DNA of 64,000 bases from contig NZ_WTUZ01000015.1 of the NCBI RefSeq assembly GCF_009882985.1, positions 15,117 through 79,116 of the forward strand. Reading direction: 5' to 3'. The notes below the pieces were generated by a model. It did not search any database. It was not told the DNA's origin and saw only the letters and a list, made by a program, of their open reading frames with translations. The DNA is from Paenibacillus silvestris (GTDB taxonomy: Bacteria > Bacillota > Bacilli > Paenibacillales > NBRC-103111). The translations under genes were made by a program, and so were the position numbers. This document shows positions 8,882-18,045 of this stretch, one piece after another (position 1 is the stretch's first letter; the number at the start of each line of letters is the position of its first letter).

Positions 8882-8921
8882 AAGAGCTTTTTACGTCTAT
8901 AAGGGCGTAGAAGGCTCTTTT
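8882..8921. terminator. Hairpin with T tail
   Basis: AAGAGC at 8882 pairs with GCTCTT ending at 8919, with a partly paired interior (TTTTTACG against GGCGTAGAAG) and a short T run. It is a second terminator-like hairpin before the lipoprotein gene. Confidence 0.55.
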
Positions 8922-9034
8922 GCTTTCACCAATTTGGCTATCTTCTAACTGTAGTCGTAGAGGGATAAAAAGGCTAAAAGGAAAGCAAAATAAGTTCATA
9001 TCTATGTTTTGGCAAGAAGAAGGAGGCAAGCGTA

Positions 9035-9472
9035 ATGAAAAGTTGGTTGATGATATTTCTGGTAATAGCTGTAGTTGCCACAGGATGTGCTAAAAAGAAC
9101 GAAGAGGGTGCATCGCCTAGCCCAACAGCAGGAGCTACCGTAGCGCCTTCCACAGGGGCTTCAGCAACGCCTGGAGCTACAAGTGGGACAAACGGTGGAA
9201 CAAACGCCACAGCGACACCAGCGACTGGTGGTAAGGATACGACAAAGGATGAGCCGCTTCCCCAGATTACGAAGGAGCAAGCTGATAAGATAAGCATGAC
9301 AAGCACCTATGATGATTTGGTGAAACAGACAGGAGCAAAAGGCAAGTTGGTGAAAGAGGAAAATGGGAAGAAAACATATGATTTTGCTCTTTCAAATCAA
9401 CCAGGCTATTTTGTGCAAATCGTATTTTTTGCAGATGGGAAGATTTCCGAGAAGAGGGTATATCAGAAATAA
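9035..9472 (+). CDS. Small secreted lipoprotein, unknown function
   Basis: A 145-residue protein with a classical lipoprotein signal: a hydrophobic stretch, then the lipobox VATGC with the lipidated Cys at residue 18. A linker of about 60 residues rich in Thr, Ala, Pro, Gly and Ser follows (residues 25-85). The globular C-terminal part starts at ITKEQADKI and ends DGKISEKRVYQK. AGGAGG precedes the ATG. The C-terminal domain resembles small SmpA/BLIP-like folds of outer-surface lipoproteins only in general pattern (YDDLVKQTGAKGK); I do not assign it. A terminator shared with the convergent gene follows. Confidence 0.82.
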   Translation: MKSWLMIFLVIAVVATGCAKKNEEGASPSPTAGATVAPSTGASATPGATSGTNGGTNATATPATGGKDTTKDEPLPQITKEQADKISMTSTYDDLVKQTGAKGKLVKEENGKKTYDFALSNQPGYFVQIVFFADGKISEKRVYQK

Positions 9473-9476
9473 AGAA

Positions 9477-9506
9477 AGCCGTACAGCTATGCTGCACGGC
9501 TTTTTT
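9477..9506. terminator. Bidirectional terminator between convergent genes
   Basis: AGCCGTACAGC pairs with GCTGCACGGCT around a TAT loop, with six T on the right and A-rich sequence on the left. It can stop both the lipoprotein transcript and the minus-strand beta-helix gene, whose stop codon is at its right edge. Confidence 0.88.
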
Positions 9507-10871
9507 CTATAAAGAGGAAGTATTAGTACTCGTACCTTTGTCTATCACTTTATCGCCATTGCCTGAGCCTATATTGCCTAAGAGGATTGTCTCGCGGCAG
9601 TTCGCGTCAGCAATCCGAATCGGAGCTTTGCTGCAGCGAATAAGGCTGTTGCCAGATAGATGGTTATTATCTGAATAAGAGCCGCTTTCTTTTCCTTCGG
9701 AAGCAATCCGAATACCATCAGCTTTGATATCGCGAATTGCATTCTGCCCAATCTGGTTATCGTAGGCATTAACGAGCTCTATACCCGTATTACCAATATT
9801 AAGAAGCTGATTGTTCGAGATCAGATTTCCGTGCGGACGGTCTGATTTATCTTCAGGTCTTCCGGTGAGCTGAATGCCAATGTCGTCAATATCACTTATC
9901 AAATTGTTCGTAATGTGATTAGATACGCAATTTCCTTTGAGGCGGATACCGAATGCATATCCCACTTTGTCGCTTGAATTCGAGAAGGATTCAATGAGAT
10001 TGCCCGAGATGGTATTGAGCGAACAAGGTTTTTCTTTTGGTTTTGCAAGGAGGTCAATCCCGGATTGAAAGCACTTGTGCATGCGATTACGGGCGATATA
10101 ACAATTGCGGCTGCCATTGGTTAGAGTGATACAAGTTTGAAATAACATCGTAAAATGATTATGCACCAGTTGGTGGTCAACAGCATTGCTGCCCCAGATA
10201 CCGAACCCTTGTGTATCGTAATCCAGCGCTCCGATCAATGAGTCGAAATTACAGTTCTCCACAGTAACACGGCTAGAATCTTCCGTTTTGATCCCATTGT
10301 CAATCATTGAAAACGTACAATCTGTAATTCGAATGTCCGTTGCTTGAATCAATGCAATTCCACACTCTACAATTGGGACAGAAGCCCCCCCATAAGATCC
10401 TAATCCCTGAAGGGAAAGGTTTTGAATATGTACATGTTGAGCAGCGGTTATGCTAATGAGACCGAACTTGTTGACAGATGATCGAAGGATGCTATTATTA
10501 CCGGCTCCCATGATGGTTACGTTGGACTTCACACGAAGCGGAAGTTTGAGGGAGTACATCCCTGGTGGGATATATACAATTCCGCCGGAGATCGCGGCCG
10601 CATCAAGAGCGCTTTGAATATAAGGTGCATCATCCTCATCGAAGCGACTGTTGCCACGAGCCCCAAAGTCCTTCACATTATAAATAAGAGAAGATGAAGC
10701 AGCTGCGTGTGCAGGAGAACTGCCTGCGAACAAGTCACCTGCTGCCAAGGCAAGTCCGGCAGCACCGAGGGATGATAGCAGTTTTCTGCGGCTTAAAGAG
10801 GAAGGTGCTTTAGGTGGAGCATTCAATTCAGTAGGTACAACCCCGTGCTGTCTATCCTTATTTTCGTCCAA
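9507..10871 (-). CDS. Tat-exported right-handed beta-helix protein (pectate lyase superfamily)
   Basis: The 454-residue protein starts with a long N-region and a twin-arginine signal SRRKLLSSLGAAGLALAAG (about residues 27-45), followed by Ala-rich c-region AHAAA. The mature part opens with YNVKDFGARGNSRFDEDDAPYI, the pectate-lyase-3 entry segment, and then has some ten parallel beta-helix turns with Asn-rich ladders such as NTISGNLIESF and NHITNNLISDI (residues 150-440). Such folds bind or cleave polysaccharide; catalytic residues cannot be picked out reliably. It is monocistronic, convergent with the lipoprotein gene and divergent from the next gene. NosD-like carbohydrate-binding proteins are an alternative label. 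Confidence 0.85.
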   Translation of the reverse strand: MDENKDRQHGVVPTELNAPPKAPSSLSRRKLLSSLGAAGLALAAGDLFAGSSPAHAAASSSLIYNVKDFGARGNSRFDEDDAPYIQSALDAAAISGGIVYIPPGMYSLKLPLRVKSNVTIMGAGNNSILRSSVNKFGLISITAAQHVHIQNLSLQGLGSYGGASVPIVECGIALIQATDIRITDCTFSMIDNGIKTEDSSRVTVENCNFDSLIGALDYDTQGFGIWGSNAVDHQLVHNHFTMLFQTCITLTNGSRNCYIARNRMHKCFQSGIDLLAKPKEKPCSLNTISGNLIESFSNSSDKVGYAFGIRLKGNCVSNHITNNLISDIDDIGIQLTGRPEDKSDRPHGNLISNNQLLNIGNTGIELVNAYDNQIGQNAIRDIKADGIRIASEGKESGSYSDNNHLSGNSLIRCSKAPIRIADANCRETILLGNIGSGNGDKVIDKGTSTNTSSL

Positions 10872-11064
10872 GAAAGCTCACCTCATTGTAGGATTGGTAG
10901 ATATAGTAAATTATAAGATAAAGTAAGCTATACGGAAAGGGAAATGTAGGACTGAAAATAGTTTATACTTTGTTAATATTCCATTTAGATGGATTCAATA
11001 AGGTTATATTACAATAAGTACTAAGGAAACGTTTCCCGTAAAATGTGTTTAAAGGAGAAAAGAG

Positions 11065-12306
11065 ATGAAACTTAGCAAAAAATCCGTTACCGTACTGTCA
11101 TTCACGATTGGAGCATGCTTATTCGTATCCACGGCATTCGCCGATACACTGCTTGGATCAGGGTATGATCGGTTAAAAGGTTCAGCGAAAACGACCGCAA
11201 GCATGATGGATAAGGATATGAAGAACTATACGCTTGAAGCGTTGTATACGTTGAAAGACAACGACAAAACGTTACTTCAAGGCTCAACTTCGCAAAAGAT
11301 AGATATTGAAAATCAAATGAAGGAAGAGAATACAACAACGAAAGAAGCTAATGGCGAAACAACATCAAGATACAATTATTCCGACATAACGAAATCAGTT
11401 AATAAATATGGACCGGACAATACTTATCAAGTCATGGAATATCCAGCAAATGCAAACAACCGTAATCCTGCCGACTTCGAGAATCCGTTCGAAGAGAAGG
11501 GTGCAGCTGAAATCGAGAAGATCGTTGACGCTGTGGTTGGCGGTCTGAAAGATTATGTGCAAGTAGAGGAAGGACCCGAAGGTGGAAAAGTATACTCAGG
11601 CAGCTTGTCTGAAACTCAGGTGCCAGCCATTCTGAATGCTGTTTCTTCCTTTGGCATCAAGCAGATGTTGAACAATGAGCCCGATTTACCAGTGATAGAA
11701 AGCGATGTTTTTGTGAAAAGGGTGGTAGGTTCGGCTATAGAAAATAAAATTGGCTACCTAGAGAATGTAACGGGTGATATCACCTTGTCAGGAAAAGATA
11801 AGAACGGCGTTCAACATGACTTGAACCTGAATGTCATCTTTAAACTTTCGGAGGTTGGCAGCACCAAAATCACCATCCCTGACCTAACTGGCGCCAAAGT
11901 CGAAAAGGTTAGCTACTCTAATGGATTTAGCAGTAAGTATGTAGGTGCATATAAAAATGATATCGTCATGGAGAAAGACGGCAAGTTCGTGAAGATTGGC
12001 GAGAGAACGGTTGAAATCACAAGCGTTGATAACGATAAAGTAAAAGGCAAATTCTCCGAAACCGTTGTTTCGGGTTATGAGAGCGAATATCCGGATAAAG
12101 ATAACTTTGAATTTGTATACGATCCAGCGAATTCCTCGACTTTCACTTACAAAAATGCAAAAGGTGAAGAGAAGAACGGATCGATTTATCAAAGCGCTCC
12201 AGGTAAGATTCATTTCCAAGTGAATCTTGAGATCATTGACAAAAACTCGTACAAATCAGAAGCTAAACCATATTACGATGGAGAATTTAACCGCATATTT
12301 GAATAG
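11065..12306 (+). CDS. Secreted protein of unknown function linked to an ABC exporter
   Basis: A 413-residue protein with a Sec signal peptide (about residues 1-26, ending STAFA) behind AAAGGAG. After cleavage it is hydrophilic with no recognised domain. Features are a repeated lysine/aspartate-rich beta pattern (DKDMKNYTLEALYTLKDNDKTLL near residue 50) and a C-terminal region with YSNGFSSKYVGAYKNDIVMEK. I do not recognise the family. It precedes an ABC transporter ATPase (65-base gap) and then a two-component system, a set usual for cell-envelope stress or peptide sensing, so it may be an envelope-stress substrate or sensor partner (inference). Confidence 0.75.
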   Translation: MKLSKKSVTVLSFTIGACLFVSTAFADTLLGSGYDRLKGSAKTTASMMDKDMKNYTLEALYTLKDNDKTLLQGSTSQKIDIENQMKEENTTTKEANGETTSRYNYSDITKSVNKYGPDNTYQVMEYPANANNRNPADFENPFEEKGAAEIEKIVDAVVGGLKDYVQVEEGPEGGKVYSGSLSETQVPAILNAVSSFGIKQMLNNEPDLPVIESDVFVKRVVGSAIENKIGYLENVTGDITLSGKDKNGVQHDLNLNVIFKLSEVGSTKITIPDLTGAKVEKVSYSNGFSSKYVGAYKNDIVMEKDGKFVKIGERTVEITSVDNDKVKGKFSETVVSGYESEYPDKDNFEFVYDPANSSTFTYKNAKGEEKNGSIYQSAPGKIHFQVNLEIIDKNSYKSEAKPYYDGEFNRIFE

Positions 12307-12370
12307 AACAGAGAGGTTCAGGAGGCTGCTAATGCGGCTTCCTGAGCATTTTTTGGGGAGATGATAGAAA

Positions 12371-13096
12371 TTGACAGTCAAGGCGATTGAAATAAGCGGA
12401 TTAACCAAGTCATTCAAAAATGGACGGGGAATCGCAGAATTAAACTTAGATGTTGATCAAGGCGATGTATTCGGATTTCTAGGGCCAAATGGTGCAGGAA
12501 AGACGACGGCTATGAAAATGATAACGGGACTCATGAAGCCAGACCGTGGCGATGTGAAAATTTTTGGATCCAGCATTTCTGAAGACTATGTGAATGCCAT
12601 GAAGCATGTTGGTTGTATGATTGAAACAGCCGAGTCGTATCCTTATTTAACAGCTAACGAAAACCTGAAATTATTTGCAAGATTTTATCCGCATGTGGAT
12701 CAGAAGAGAATCGATGAGTGTCTCGAAATCACAGGCATGTTGAAATATAAAAATGAGAAATCACAGAAGTTTTCACTAGGGATGAAACAAAGATTGGGCA
12801 TAGCCGCTGCCATATTGTCGAAACCCAAGCTATTGATCTTGGACGAGCCCCTAAACGGGCTGGATGTCGAAGGGATGCTGGAGATGAGGAAATTGATCAA
12901 ACAGCTTTCTCAGGAAGGCACGACCTTTTTCATCTCAAGCCACTTGATTCATGATGTGGAACTGACGTGTACAAGAATAGGCATTATATACGGGGGCAAG
13001 CTTGTAAACGTTGAATATACGCAAAATATACTCTCGTATTATTCTTCGCTTGAGAACTTTTTTGTTAGTGAGGTGGACAGGAATGGAAGGGTTTAA
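12371..13096 (+). CDS. ABC transporter ATP-binding protein
   Basis: The 241-residue ATPase begins at TTG 12371 with GGGGAG upstream. It has Walker A GPNGAGKTT (about residue 40), the signature FSLGMKQRLGIAAAIL (about 135) and Walker B LLILDEPLNGLD (about 155), and ends with an EHL-like ISSHLIHDVE switch. It is the bacitracin/lantibiotic (BcrA-type) subgroup in overall shape. It overlaps the permease gene by 14 bases, so both form one exporter. The adjacent histidine kinase and response regulator suggest stress-induced expression; the substrate is not evident. Confidence 0.94.
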   Translation: MTVKAIEISGLTKSFKNGRGIAELNLDVDQGDVFGFLGPNGAGKTTAMKMITGLMKPDRGDVKIFGSSISEDYVNAMKHVGCMIETAESYPYLTANENLKLFARFYPHVDQKRIDECLEITGMLKYKNEKSQKFSLGMKQRLGIAAAILSKPKLLILDEPLNGLDVEGMLEMRKLIKQLSQEGTTFFISSHLIHDVELTCTRIGIIYGGKLVNVEYTQNILSYYSSLENFFVSEVDRNGRV

Positions 13097-13835
13097 AGCC
13101 GCATTTATCAATGAATCCGTGAAGCTGCTGAAAAAGAAAAAAATGATGGCAGCTGTCATTTTGTCCATTCTTGCTGTTTTGGTCGGACAAATCGCTGTAA
13201 CAACAATCAAGCATGGGCTTGGTTTACGGGTTGTAGGAAGCGTTGAATTTCCTATAGTTGTACTATCGTTTATAACTTATACGCTTTTGCCGCTGTTTGC
13301 CATTTTTGTGGCGATTGATATGTTTAACGGGGAATCCTCATCGAATACAATGAAGATAACACTTTTAAGACCCGTCTCCCGATTTGGGGTATTTAGTGCG
13401 AAGGTGTTAAATTTAGCTTTATTTATTGCGGGCAACCTCTTATTTGTTATGATTCTTTCGTTATTGGCAGGATTTATATTTAATCCATCGTCAGCTAGTG
13501 TGGCAGGGATTATGAAGGTAGTTCTATCGTATGGATTAACCTTTTTCCCCGTATTTGTGTTTGCGCTAATTGTCGTCCTATTATCCAATGTGATTCAGGG
13601 TGGACTAGCTGTATTTTTCCTAGCCATACTTGTGTTTATCGTTTTTAATTCCGTAGGCATTGTATTTTCATCTTACTCCAGTTTTTTCATTACCTCGATG
13701 TTTGATTGGTACACGTTATGGATATCGGAATCGATTAATGTGTTTAAAATATTCCGCCAGATTTTAATCATGTCAGGCTGTGGTATGATGTTATTTACAA
13801 CAGGGTATTATTTGTTTGACAGGAAGGATATATAG
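13083..13835 (+). CDS. ABC transporter permease (ABC-2 type)
   Basis: A 250-residue membrane protein with about six helices, including VILSILAVLVGQIAVTTI near residue 25 and a very hydrophobic LVFIVFNSVGIVFSSYSSFF near 190. I place the start at ATG 13083 behind GTGAGGTGGACAG; an in-frame ATG at 13011 would overlap the ATPase far more and add a basic tail. It has the organisation of BcrB-like permeases: a short N-terminus, a first helix, then FNGESSSNTMKITLLRPVSR on the cytoplasmic side. It is the membrane partner of the preceding ATPase. Confidence 0.88.
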   Translation: MEGFKAAFINESVKLLKKKKMMAAVILSILAVLVGQIAVTTIKHGLGLRVVGSVEFPIVVLSFITYTLLPLFAIFVAIDMFNGESSSNTMKITLLRPVSRFGVFSAKVLNLALFIAGNLLFVMILSLLAGFIFNPSSASVAGIMKVVLSYGLTFFPVFVFALIVVLLSNVIQGGLAVFFLAILVFIVFNSVGIVFSSYSSFFITSMFDWYTLWISESINVFKIFRQILIMSGCGMMLFTTGYYLFDRKDI

Positions 13836-13847
13836 AAAGGGATACAC

Positions 13848-15275
13848 ATGCATTTAACCAAACGTTTCTTCACGATGAATGCGCTGGCTGTGCTGCTCTC
13901 CATTGGTTTGACAGTTCTAGCTGTCATTATTTTTGTTGCCGCTTATACGAAGGTTTTTGGCCGCGAAGCCGACACGAAGGAATTTCAAAAGGCGTTCGAA
14001 GTTCGAGCGGCGATCAATGAGATGAAAAGAGAAGCACAGCCCCTCAAATTCGAGCAACTTTTGGATACGAAATATCAACAACAGCTTGCTAATCGAGTTA
14101 ACGCTTTGGATGCGAGTGCTATTATTCTGAGGAATCGAGAAGTTGTATACGCTACGCAAAATTTCAATAAGATCGACATCGAGAGAAGCCTCATGCTCTC
14201 AGACAGTCAGACCACTCGAGATGAAATCGAACTTGCCGGTAAAACATATATGATTGCTAGGGCAGATTATAAGCTTTCAACTGGCGATGCCGGCGTATTG
14301 CTGCTGCTTGCACCTATAAAGCTGAAAACGAACTTTTTAATGATGCTCGGTATATTTACAGTCTGTGTTTTCACCTTTGTTTTTTTGCTAACGAACTTCT
14401 GGGTTTCGTATCGATTCTCCCGCGGCATTATCCGGCCGATCTCCAGGCTCAAAGATGTTGCAAACAAAATCAGCGAAGGTGATTTAAGCCACGGGATTGC
14501 AGAAGAGGGCGAGGGAGAAGTTCGCGAGCTATGCAGAACCTTGGAGATCATGAGAATTAAGCTGAAGGAATCGGTTTATTTGCAGGAAAAATATGATGAT
14601 AACCGAAAGTTTTTGGTTTCGAGCATATCCCATGACTTAAAGACGCCTGTTACATCCATTAAAGGGTACATTGAAGGTATTATCGATGGGGTAGCCAGAA
14701 CGCCTGAGAAAATGGACGAGTATCTGGAAACGGCGCGATCCAAAGCTATTCTGGTAAACGCCATGATCGATGATCTGCTTTTATACTCCAAGCTGGATTT
14801 GAACCAACTTCCTTATCATTTCGAAAAGAGTGATCTGGCCAGCTACTTTGAGGATTGTGTCGCAGACCATAAATATGAATACGAAAAGGCTAACCTATCG
14901 TTAGTGTTAATAAATGAACTGACTGAGCCAGTCAAAGTTTTAATTGATCGTGAAAGATTAAAGAGGGTCGTGCAGAACATTCTGGATAATGCGATGACAT
15001 ATGTAGAGAAAGCGGATGGCAGGATTGAAATTATCCTCAGGGAAACAAGAACGTCTGCGATCATAGAAATTAAGGACAATGGAAAAGGGATACCCGAGAA
15101 TAAACTTCCCCATATATTTGATCGATTTTATCAGGTGGACCCTTCAAGAAAAAGCGGCAGCGGATTAGGACTTGCTATCGCGAAGCAGATTATAGAAGGG
15201 CATGACGGGAAAATATGGGCGAAAAGTGCCGTAGGAGAGGGTACTCAGATAATGATATCTCTGAAGAAATTCTAG
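13848..15275 (+). CDS. Sensor histidine kinase
   Basis: The 475-residue kinase has two transmembrane helices (about residues 12-34 and 163-187) flanking an extracellular sensor of about 125 residues. A HAMP domain ends near 245, and the phospho-acceptor region FLVSSISHDLKTPVTSIKGY has His near 264. The ATPase N, G1 and G2 boxes are visible (NILDNAM, DNGKGI, GSGLGLAIAK). It starts 12 bases after the permease stop with GAAAGGG upstream, and the regulator gene follows within 17 bases. It probably controls the exporter genes before it. Confidence 0.95.
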   Translation: MHLTKRFFTMNALAVLLSIGLTVLAVIIFVAAYTKVFGREADTKEFQKAFEVRAAINEMKREAQPLKFEQLLDTKYQQQLANRVNALDASAIILRNREVVYATQNFNKIDIERSLMLSDSQTTRDEIELAGKTYMIARADYKLSTGDAGVLLLLAPIKLKTNFLMMLGIFTVCVFTFVFLLTNFWVSYRFSRGIIRPISRLKDVANKISEGDLSHGIAEEGEGEVRELCRTLEIMRIKLKESVYLQEKYDDNRKFLVSSISHDLKTPVTSIKGYIEGIIDGVARTPEKMDEYLETARSKAILVNAMIDDLLLYSKLDLNQLPYHFEKSDLASYFEDCVADHKYEYEKANLSLVLINELTEPVKVLIDRERLKRVVQNILDNAMTYVEKADGRIEIILRETRTSAIIEIKDNGKGIPENKLPHIFDRFYQVDPSRKSGSGLGLAIAKQIIEGHDGKIWAKSAVGEGTQIMISLKKF

Positions 15276-15292
15276 GATGTTTGGAGGTTATG

Positions 15293-15988
15293 ATGAAGAA
15301 AATTCTGATTATTGAGGATGACCAAAGTATCGCCAATCTCCAGCGGGATTATCTTGAGCTCAGCGGATACTCGGTTACGATGGTGAACAGCGGATCAGCG
15401 GGTTTGAAAACCCTAAAGGAAACAGATTTCGAGCTGATTATATTAGATATTATGCTGCCAGATATAGATGGGTTTGAGGTATTGAAGAAAGTGCGTGAAC
15501 ATGACGATATTCCCGTTCTTCTAGTGTCGGCGAGAGCAGAGGAAATCTACAAGATTAATGGTCTTGGCCTCGGGGCAGACGATTATATTACCAAGCCTTT
15601 CAGCTCTGGTGAGCTGGTTGCGCGAGTAGGGGCTCATTTGAAAAAGTTCCAGCGGATGAAAGAACGATTCGGAAAAGGGAATGAAGGAAGCACGATTCAA
15701 ATTAGAGGACTGGAAGTTCAGAAGGAAGCCAGGCGCGTCTTTGTGAACGGAAATGAAGTCGTTTTGGCGCAAAAAGAATTTGACTTGCTTCTATTTCTAC
15801 TGCAGAATGCCAATCGGGTATTTGGCAAGGAAGAGCTTTTTGAGCGGATCTGGGGCTTAGATGCGATGAGTGATTCTTCAACCGTGACAGTTCATATTGC
15901 TAGAATCAGAGAGAAAATCGAAGAAACCCCATCGAAACCCCAGTATATTGGGACAGTTTGGGGATCTGGATATAGATTTATCGTGTAA
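15293..15988 (+). CDS. OmpR/PhoB-family response regulator
   Basis: A 231-residue regulator with a receiver domain (acidic pair EDD near residue 9, phospho-acceptor Asp in LIILDIMLP near 52, Lys in TKPFSSGEL near 101) and a C-terminal winged helix with RIWGLDAMSDSSTVTVHIARIREKIE. I choose ATG 15293 because GGAGG is five bases upstream; a longer frame from 15215 would overlap the kinase by 60 bases. It is the cognate partner of the upstream kinase. A terminator follows. Confidence 0.94.
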   Translation: MKKILIIEDDQSIANLQRDYLELSGYSVTMVNSGSAGLKTLKETDFELIILDIMLPDIDGFEVLKKVREHDDIPVLLVSARAEEIYKINGLGLGADDYITKPFSSGELVARVGAHLKKFQRMKERFGKGNEGSTIQIRGLEVQKEARRVFVNGNEVVLAQKEFDLLLFLLQNANRVFGKEELFERIWGLDAMSDSSTVTVHIARIREKIEETPSKPQYIGTVWGSGYRFIV

Positions 15989-15989
15989 A

Positions 15990-16045
15990 AGAGCTGGTCC
16001 TAAGCAGGTAAACGAAAATTACCTCACCTAGGGGCCAGCTTTTCC
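15990..16045. terminator. Terminator between convergent genes
   Basis: GAGCTGG near 15990 pairs with CCAGCTTTT ending near 16044, and internal GGTCCTA pairs partly with TAGGGGCC. It lies just after the response regulator stop and before the minus-strand membrane-protein gene. Confidence 0.75.
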
Positions 16046-16058
16046 ATTCTTTCAGCCG

Positions 16059-16331
16059 CTAATAGCTCCCATTGCGGTTTCTGTAGCTGACCGAGAATCG
16101 GTCAATGACATAGCCGACAAGCGCCCATGTCGCGATCGTCAATACATAGATGATGAGCATCCGAAACATGGAGATCTCATAGATGTCCGTGAATGTGGAT
16201 GCAAACCAAGCCGGTACGCTTAGCGCGTAGAAGATCATGTAAAAGGCATCATGATCGTGAAATAAATAATGACCTAAACAGAGGGCTGCACCAATGAAGG
16301 TAAACAGCCAAGTAAACGTGGATGTTTTCAT
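16059..16331 (-). CDS. Small three-helix membrane protein, unknown
   Basis: A 90-residue, strongly hydrophobic protein with three predicted membrane helices (about residues 6-24, 28-47 and 54-76) and a basic, Asn-rich tail RFSVSYRNRNGSY. The minus-strand start has AGGAGAAATTCACC nearby. It matches no family I can name. It lies 16 bases downstream of the YjzC-like gene on the same strand and may share its transcript. Confidence 0.7.
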   Translation of the reverse strand: MKTSTFTWLFTFIGAALCLGHYLFHDHDAFYMIFYALSVPAWFASTFTDIYEISMFRMLIIYVLTIATWALVGYVIDRFSVSYRNRNGSY

Positions 16332-16347
16332 GGTGAATTTCTCCTAG

Positions 16348-16530
16348 TTAAGGCTTTTTGCGATGCCATTTCCGATTATGGTTGCTGTTGGCCGGGAATC
16401 TGTCTCCTTTTCTTAACGTGACTATTTTCGGGTTTTCAATCCCCATGTGAACAGCATTCTCACCCATCTCGATGTAAACGCCGTCGTTAGGTACATGATC
16501 GCCTTCATTGAATTGTGTCCATTCACCCAT
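16348..16530 (-). CDS. YjzC family protein
   Basis: A 60-residue protein beginning MGEWTQFNEGDHVPNDG, matching the small YjzC family of Bacilli, with a central VYIEMGENAVHMGIENPKIVTLRKGDRFP and a basic C-terminus with NRKWHRKKP. The start at 16530 is favoured by GAGGTGAT seven bases upstream; the in-frame GTG at 16539 lies inside that ribosome site. Function unknown. It is the first gene of a short minus-strand unit. Confidence 0.85.
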   Translation of the reverse strand: MGEWTQFNEGDHVPNDGVYIEMGENAVHMGIENPKIVTLRKGDRFPANSNHNRKWHRKKP

Positions 16531-16632
16531 ATTGATCACCTCATCGAAAGATTTTCAATCAGGTTTAGATTACCCTCTTGAAGGGGAAGCATGTATGAAA
16601 GGGAATGCCATGTTCATCCTTGAGAGAAAGAC

Positions 16633-16661
16633 TTGTAATCTTACGCTCAATTTGCTATAGT
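16633..16661 (+). promoter_or_regulatory. Promoter of the rpsF-ssb-rpsR operon
   Basis: TTGTAA, a 17-base spacer and TATAGT give a start near 16668, leaving a 95-base leader. The leader contains a hairpin GCGAG / CTCGC and a later GAGCCGCT segment. S6:S18 autoregulatory leaders are known at this position in many bacteria; whether this one binds S6:S18 is inference. Confidence 0.75.
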
Positions 16662-16762
16662 ATTCAGGTGCGAGTTTTGAATAAGAATCCTCGCTCCTTG
16701 CTCCATCGCTTGTGTGAACAAGCTTGAATAGGAGCCGCTTAGTCCAAAAGGAGGTGAAATAC

Positions 16763-17050
16763 ATGCGCAAATATGAAATGATGTACATCATTCGTACTGA
16801 CATTGAGCAAGAAGTTGTTCAGTCTACAGTAGAAAAGTTTCAAGGCATCATCACGAACGGTGGAGGCGAAGTCTCCAAACATGACCTGATGGGCAAACGC
16901 CGTCTTGCGTATGAGATCAATAAGTTCCGTGACGGGCACTACGTGCTTGTACACTTCAACGCAGAACCTGCTGTTGTAACAGAACTTGATCGCGTACTTA
17001 AGATTACGGATGAAGTTATCCGTCACTTAATCACAAACGACGTAGCTTAA
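16763..17050 (+). CDS. rpsF: 30S ribosomal protein S6
   Basis: The 95-residue protein MRKYEMMYIIRTDIEQE is a standard bacterial S6, which pairs with S18 on the 30S platform. The start is set by AAGGAGGTG eight bases upstream; a longer in-frame ATG at 16724 is rejected. The order rpsF-ssb-rpsR is the universal Firmicutes arrangement. All family landmarks such as GKRRLAYEINKFRDGHYVL are intact. Confidence 0.98.
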   Translation: MRKYEMMYIIRTDIEQEVVQSTVEKFQGIITNGGGEVSKHDLMGKRRLAYEINKFRDGHYVLVHFNAEPAVVTELDRVLKITDEVIRHLITNDVA

Positions 17051-17086
17051 TATGCATGCCAGTATTTTCGTCAGGGGGAATGTCCG

Positions 17087-17572
17087 ATGTTGAACCGTGT
17101 TATTCTTATCGGTAGATTGACCAAAGATCCAGAGCTTCGCTATACGCCAGCCGGTGTAGCTGTTACGCAGTTTACTCTTGCAGTAGACCGCCCTTTCACA
17201 AGTGGAGGTTCGAAAGAACGGGAAGCGGACTTTATCAATATCGTCACGTGGAGGCAGCTTGCCGAAACATGCGCGAACTATTTGCGTAAAGGTCGTTTGA
17301 CAGCTGTGGAAGGAAGAATTCAAGTACGGAATTATGATAATAACGAGGGCAAACGTGTTTACGTAACCGAAGTTATTGCTGATAATGTGCGTTTCCTTGA
17401 GTCTAATAATAGTGCCGGAAGTCGTGAAGAAGGCGGATCATCTAACTCTAACGCTAGCTACGGCGGCGGAAGCGGTAGTGGCAATCGTGGCGGTGGGTCA
17501 CGCGAGCAGCAGGATCCTTTCATTGATGACGGAAAACCGATCGATATTTCCGATGATGACTTGCCATTCTAA
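17087..17572 (+). CDS. ssb: Single-stranded DNA-binding protein
   Basis: A 161-residue SSB with an N-terminal OB fold ([23 protein letters not shown] to about residue 108), a Gly/Ser-rich flexible linker with repeated GGGS-like runs (about 110-145), and the conserved acidic tip DDDLPF that recruits replication and repair enzymes. It lies between rpsF and rpsR. Length and tip indicate the essential housekeeping SsbA rather than a plasmid or competence paralogue. Confidence 0.98.
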   Translation: MLNRVILIGRLTKDPELRYTPAGVAVTQFTLAVDRPFTSGGSKEREADFINIVTWRQLAETCANYLRKGRLTAVEGRIQVRNYDNNEGKRVYVTEVIADNVRFLESNNSAGSREEGGSSNSNASYGGGSGSGNRGGGSREQQDPFIDDGKPIDISDDDLPF

Positions 17573-17595
17573 AGTAGAAAGGACTGAACAAACTA

Positions 17596-17883
17596 ATGGC
17601 TTTCCAAAAAAGAGATAACAATAGTGAAGATCGCGGCGACCGCAAATTTGCTCCTCGTGGCAAAGGCGGTAAAGGCAAACGTCGTAAAGTTTGTTACTTC
17701 ACAGTTAACAAAATCAAGCACATTGACTATAAAGACATTGAAACTCTTAAAAAGTTCATCAGTGAGCGCGGGAAGATCCTTCCTAGACGTGTTACTGGTA
17801 CTTCCGCTAAGTACCAACGTGCATTGACGATCGCTATCAAGCGTTCCCGTACAATCGCGTTGTTGCCTTACACAACGGAATAG
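17596..17883 (+). CDS. rpsR: 30S ribosomal protein S18
   Basis: A 95-residue S18 with a basic N-terminal extension and the core [19 protein letters not shown], ending [13 protein letters not shown]. The single Cys near residue 34 is the C+ position, so it is probably not a zinc-independent paralogue pair. It is the last gene of the rpsF operon and is followed by a terminator. Confidence 0.98.
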   Translation: MAFQKRDNNSEDRGDRKFAPRGKGGKGKRRKVCYFTVNKIKHIDYKDIETLKKFISERGKILPRRVTGTSAKYQRALTIAIKRSRTIALLPYTTE

Positions 17884-17894
17884 GGTTTACTTAG

Positions 17895-17926
17895 AAGGCA
17901 GCTGTTTATACGGCTGTCTTTTTTGT
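17895..17926 (+). terminator. Terminator after rpsR
   Basis: AGGCAGC pairs with GCTGTCT around a loop TGTTTATACG, followed by a run of six T. It closes the rpsF-ssb-rpsR operon. Confidence 0.88.
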
Positions 17927-18045
17927 ATGCCGAAAAGTCGATGTGCAAGGAGAGATTGCGCCGCTCATCAGTGGCTTTCTTTTCTCCCCCTATTTTGTGG
18001 TATAATTAACGTTATAGTCTTTGGTAGGATGAGGAGAGATGACGG

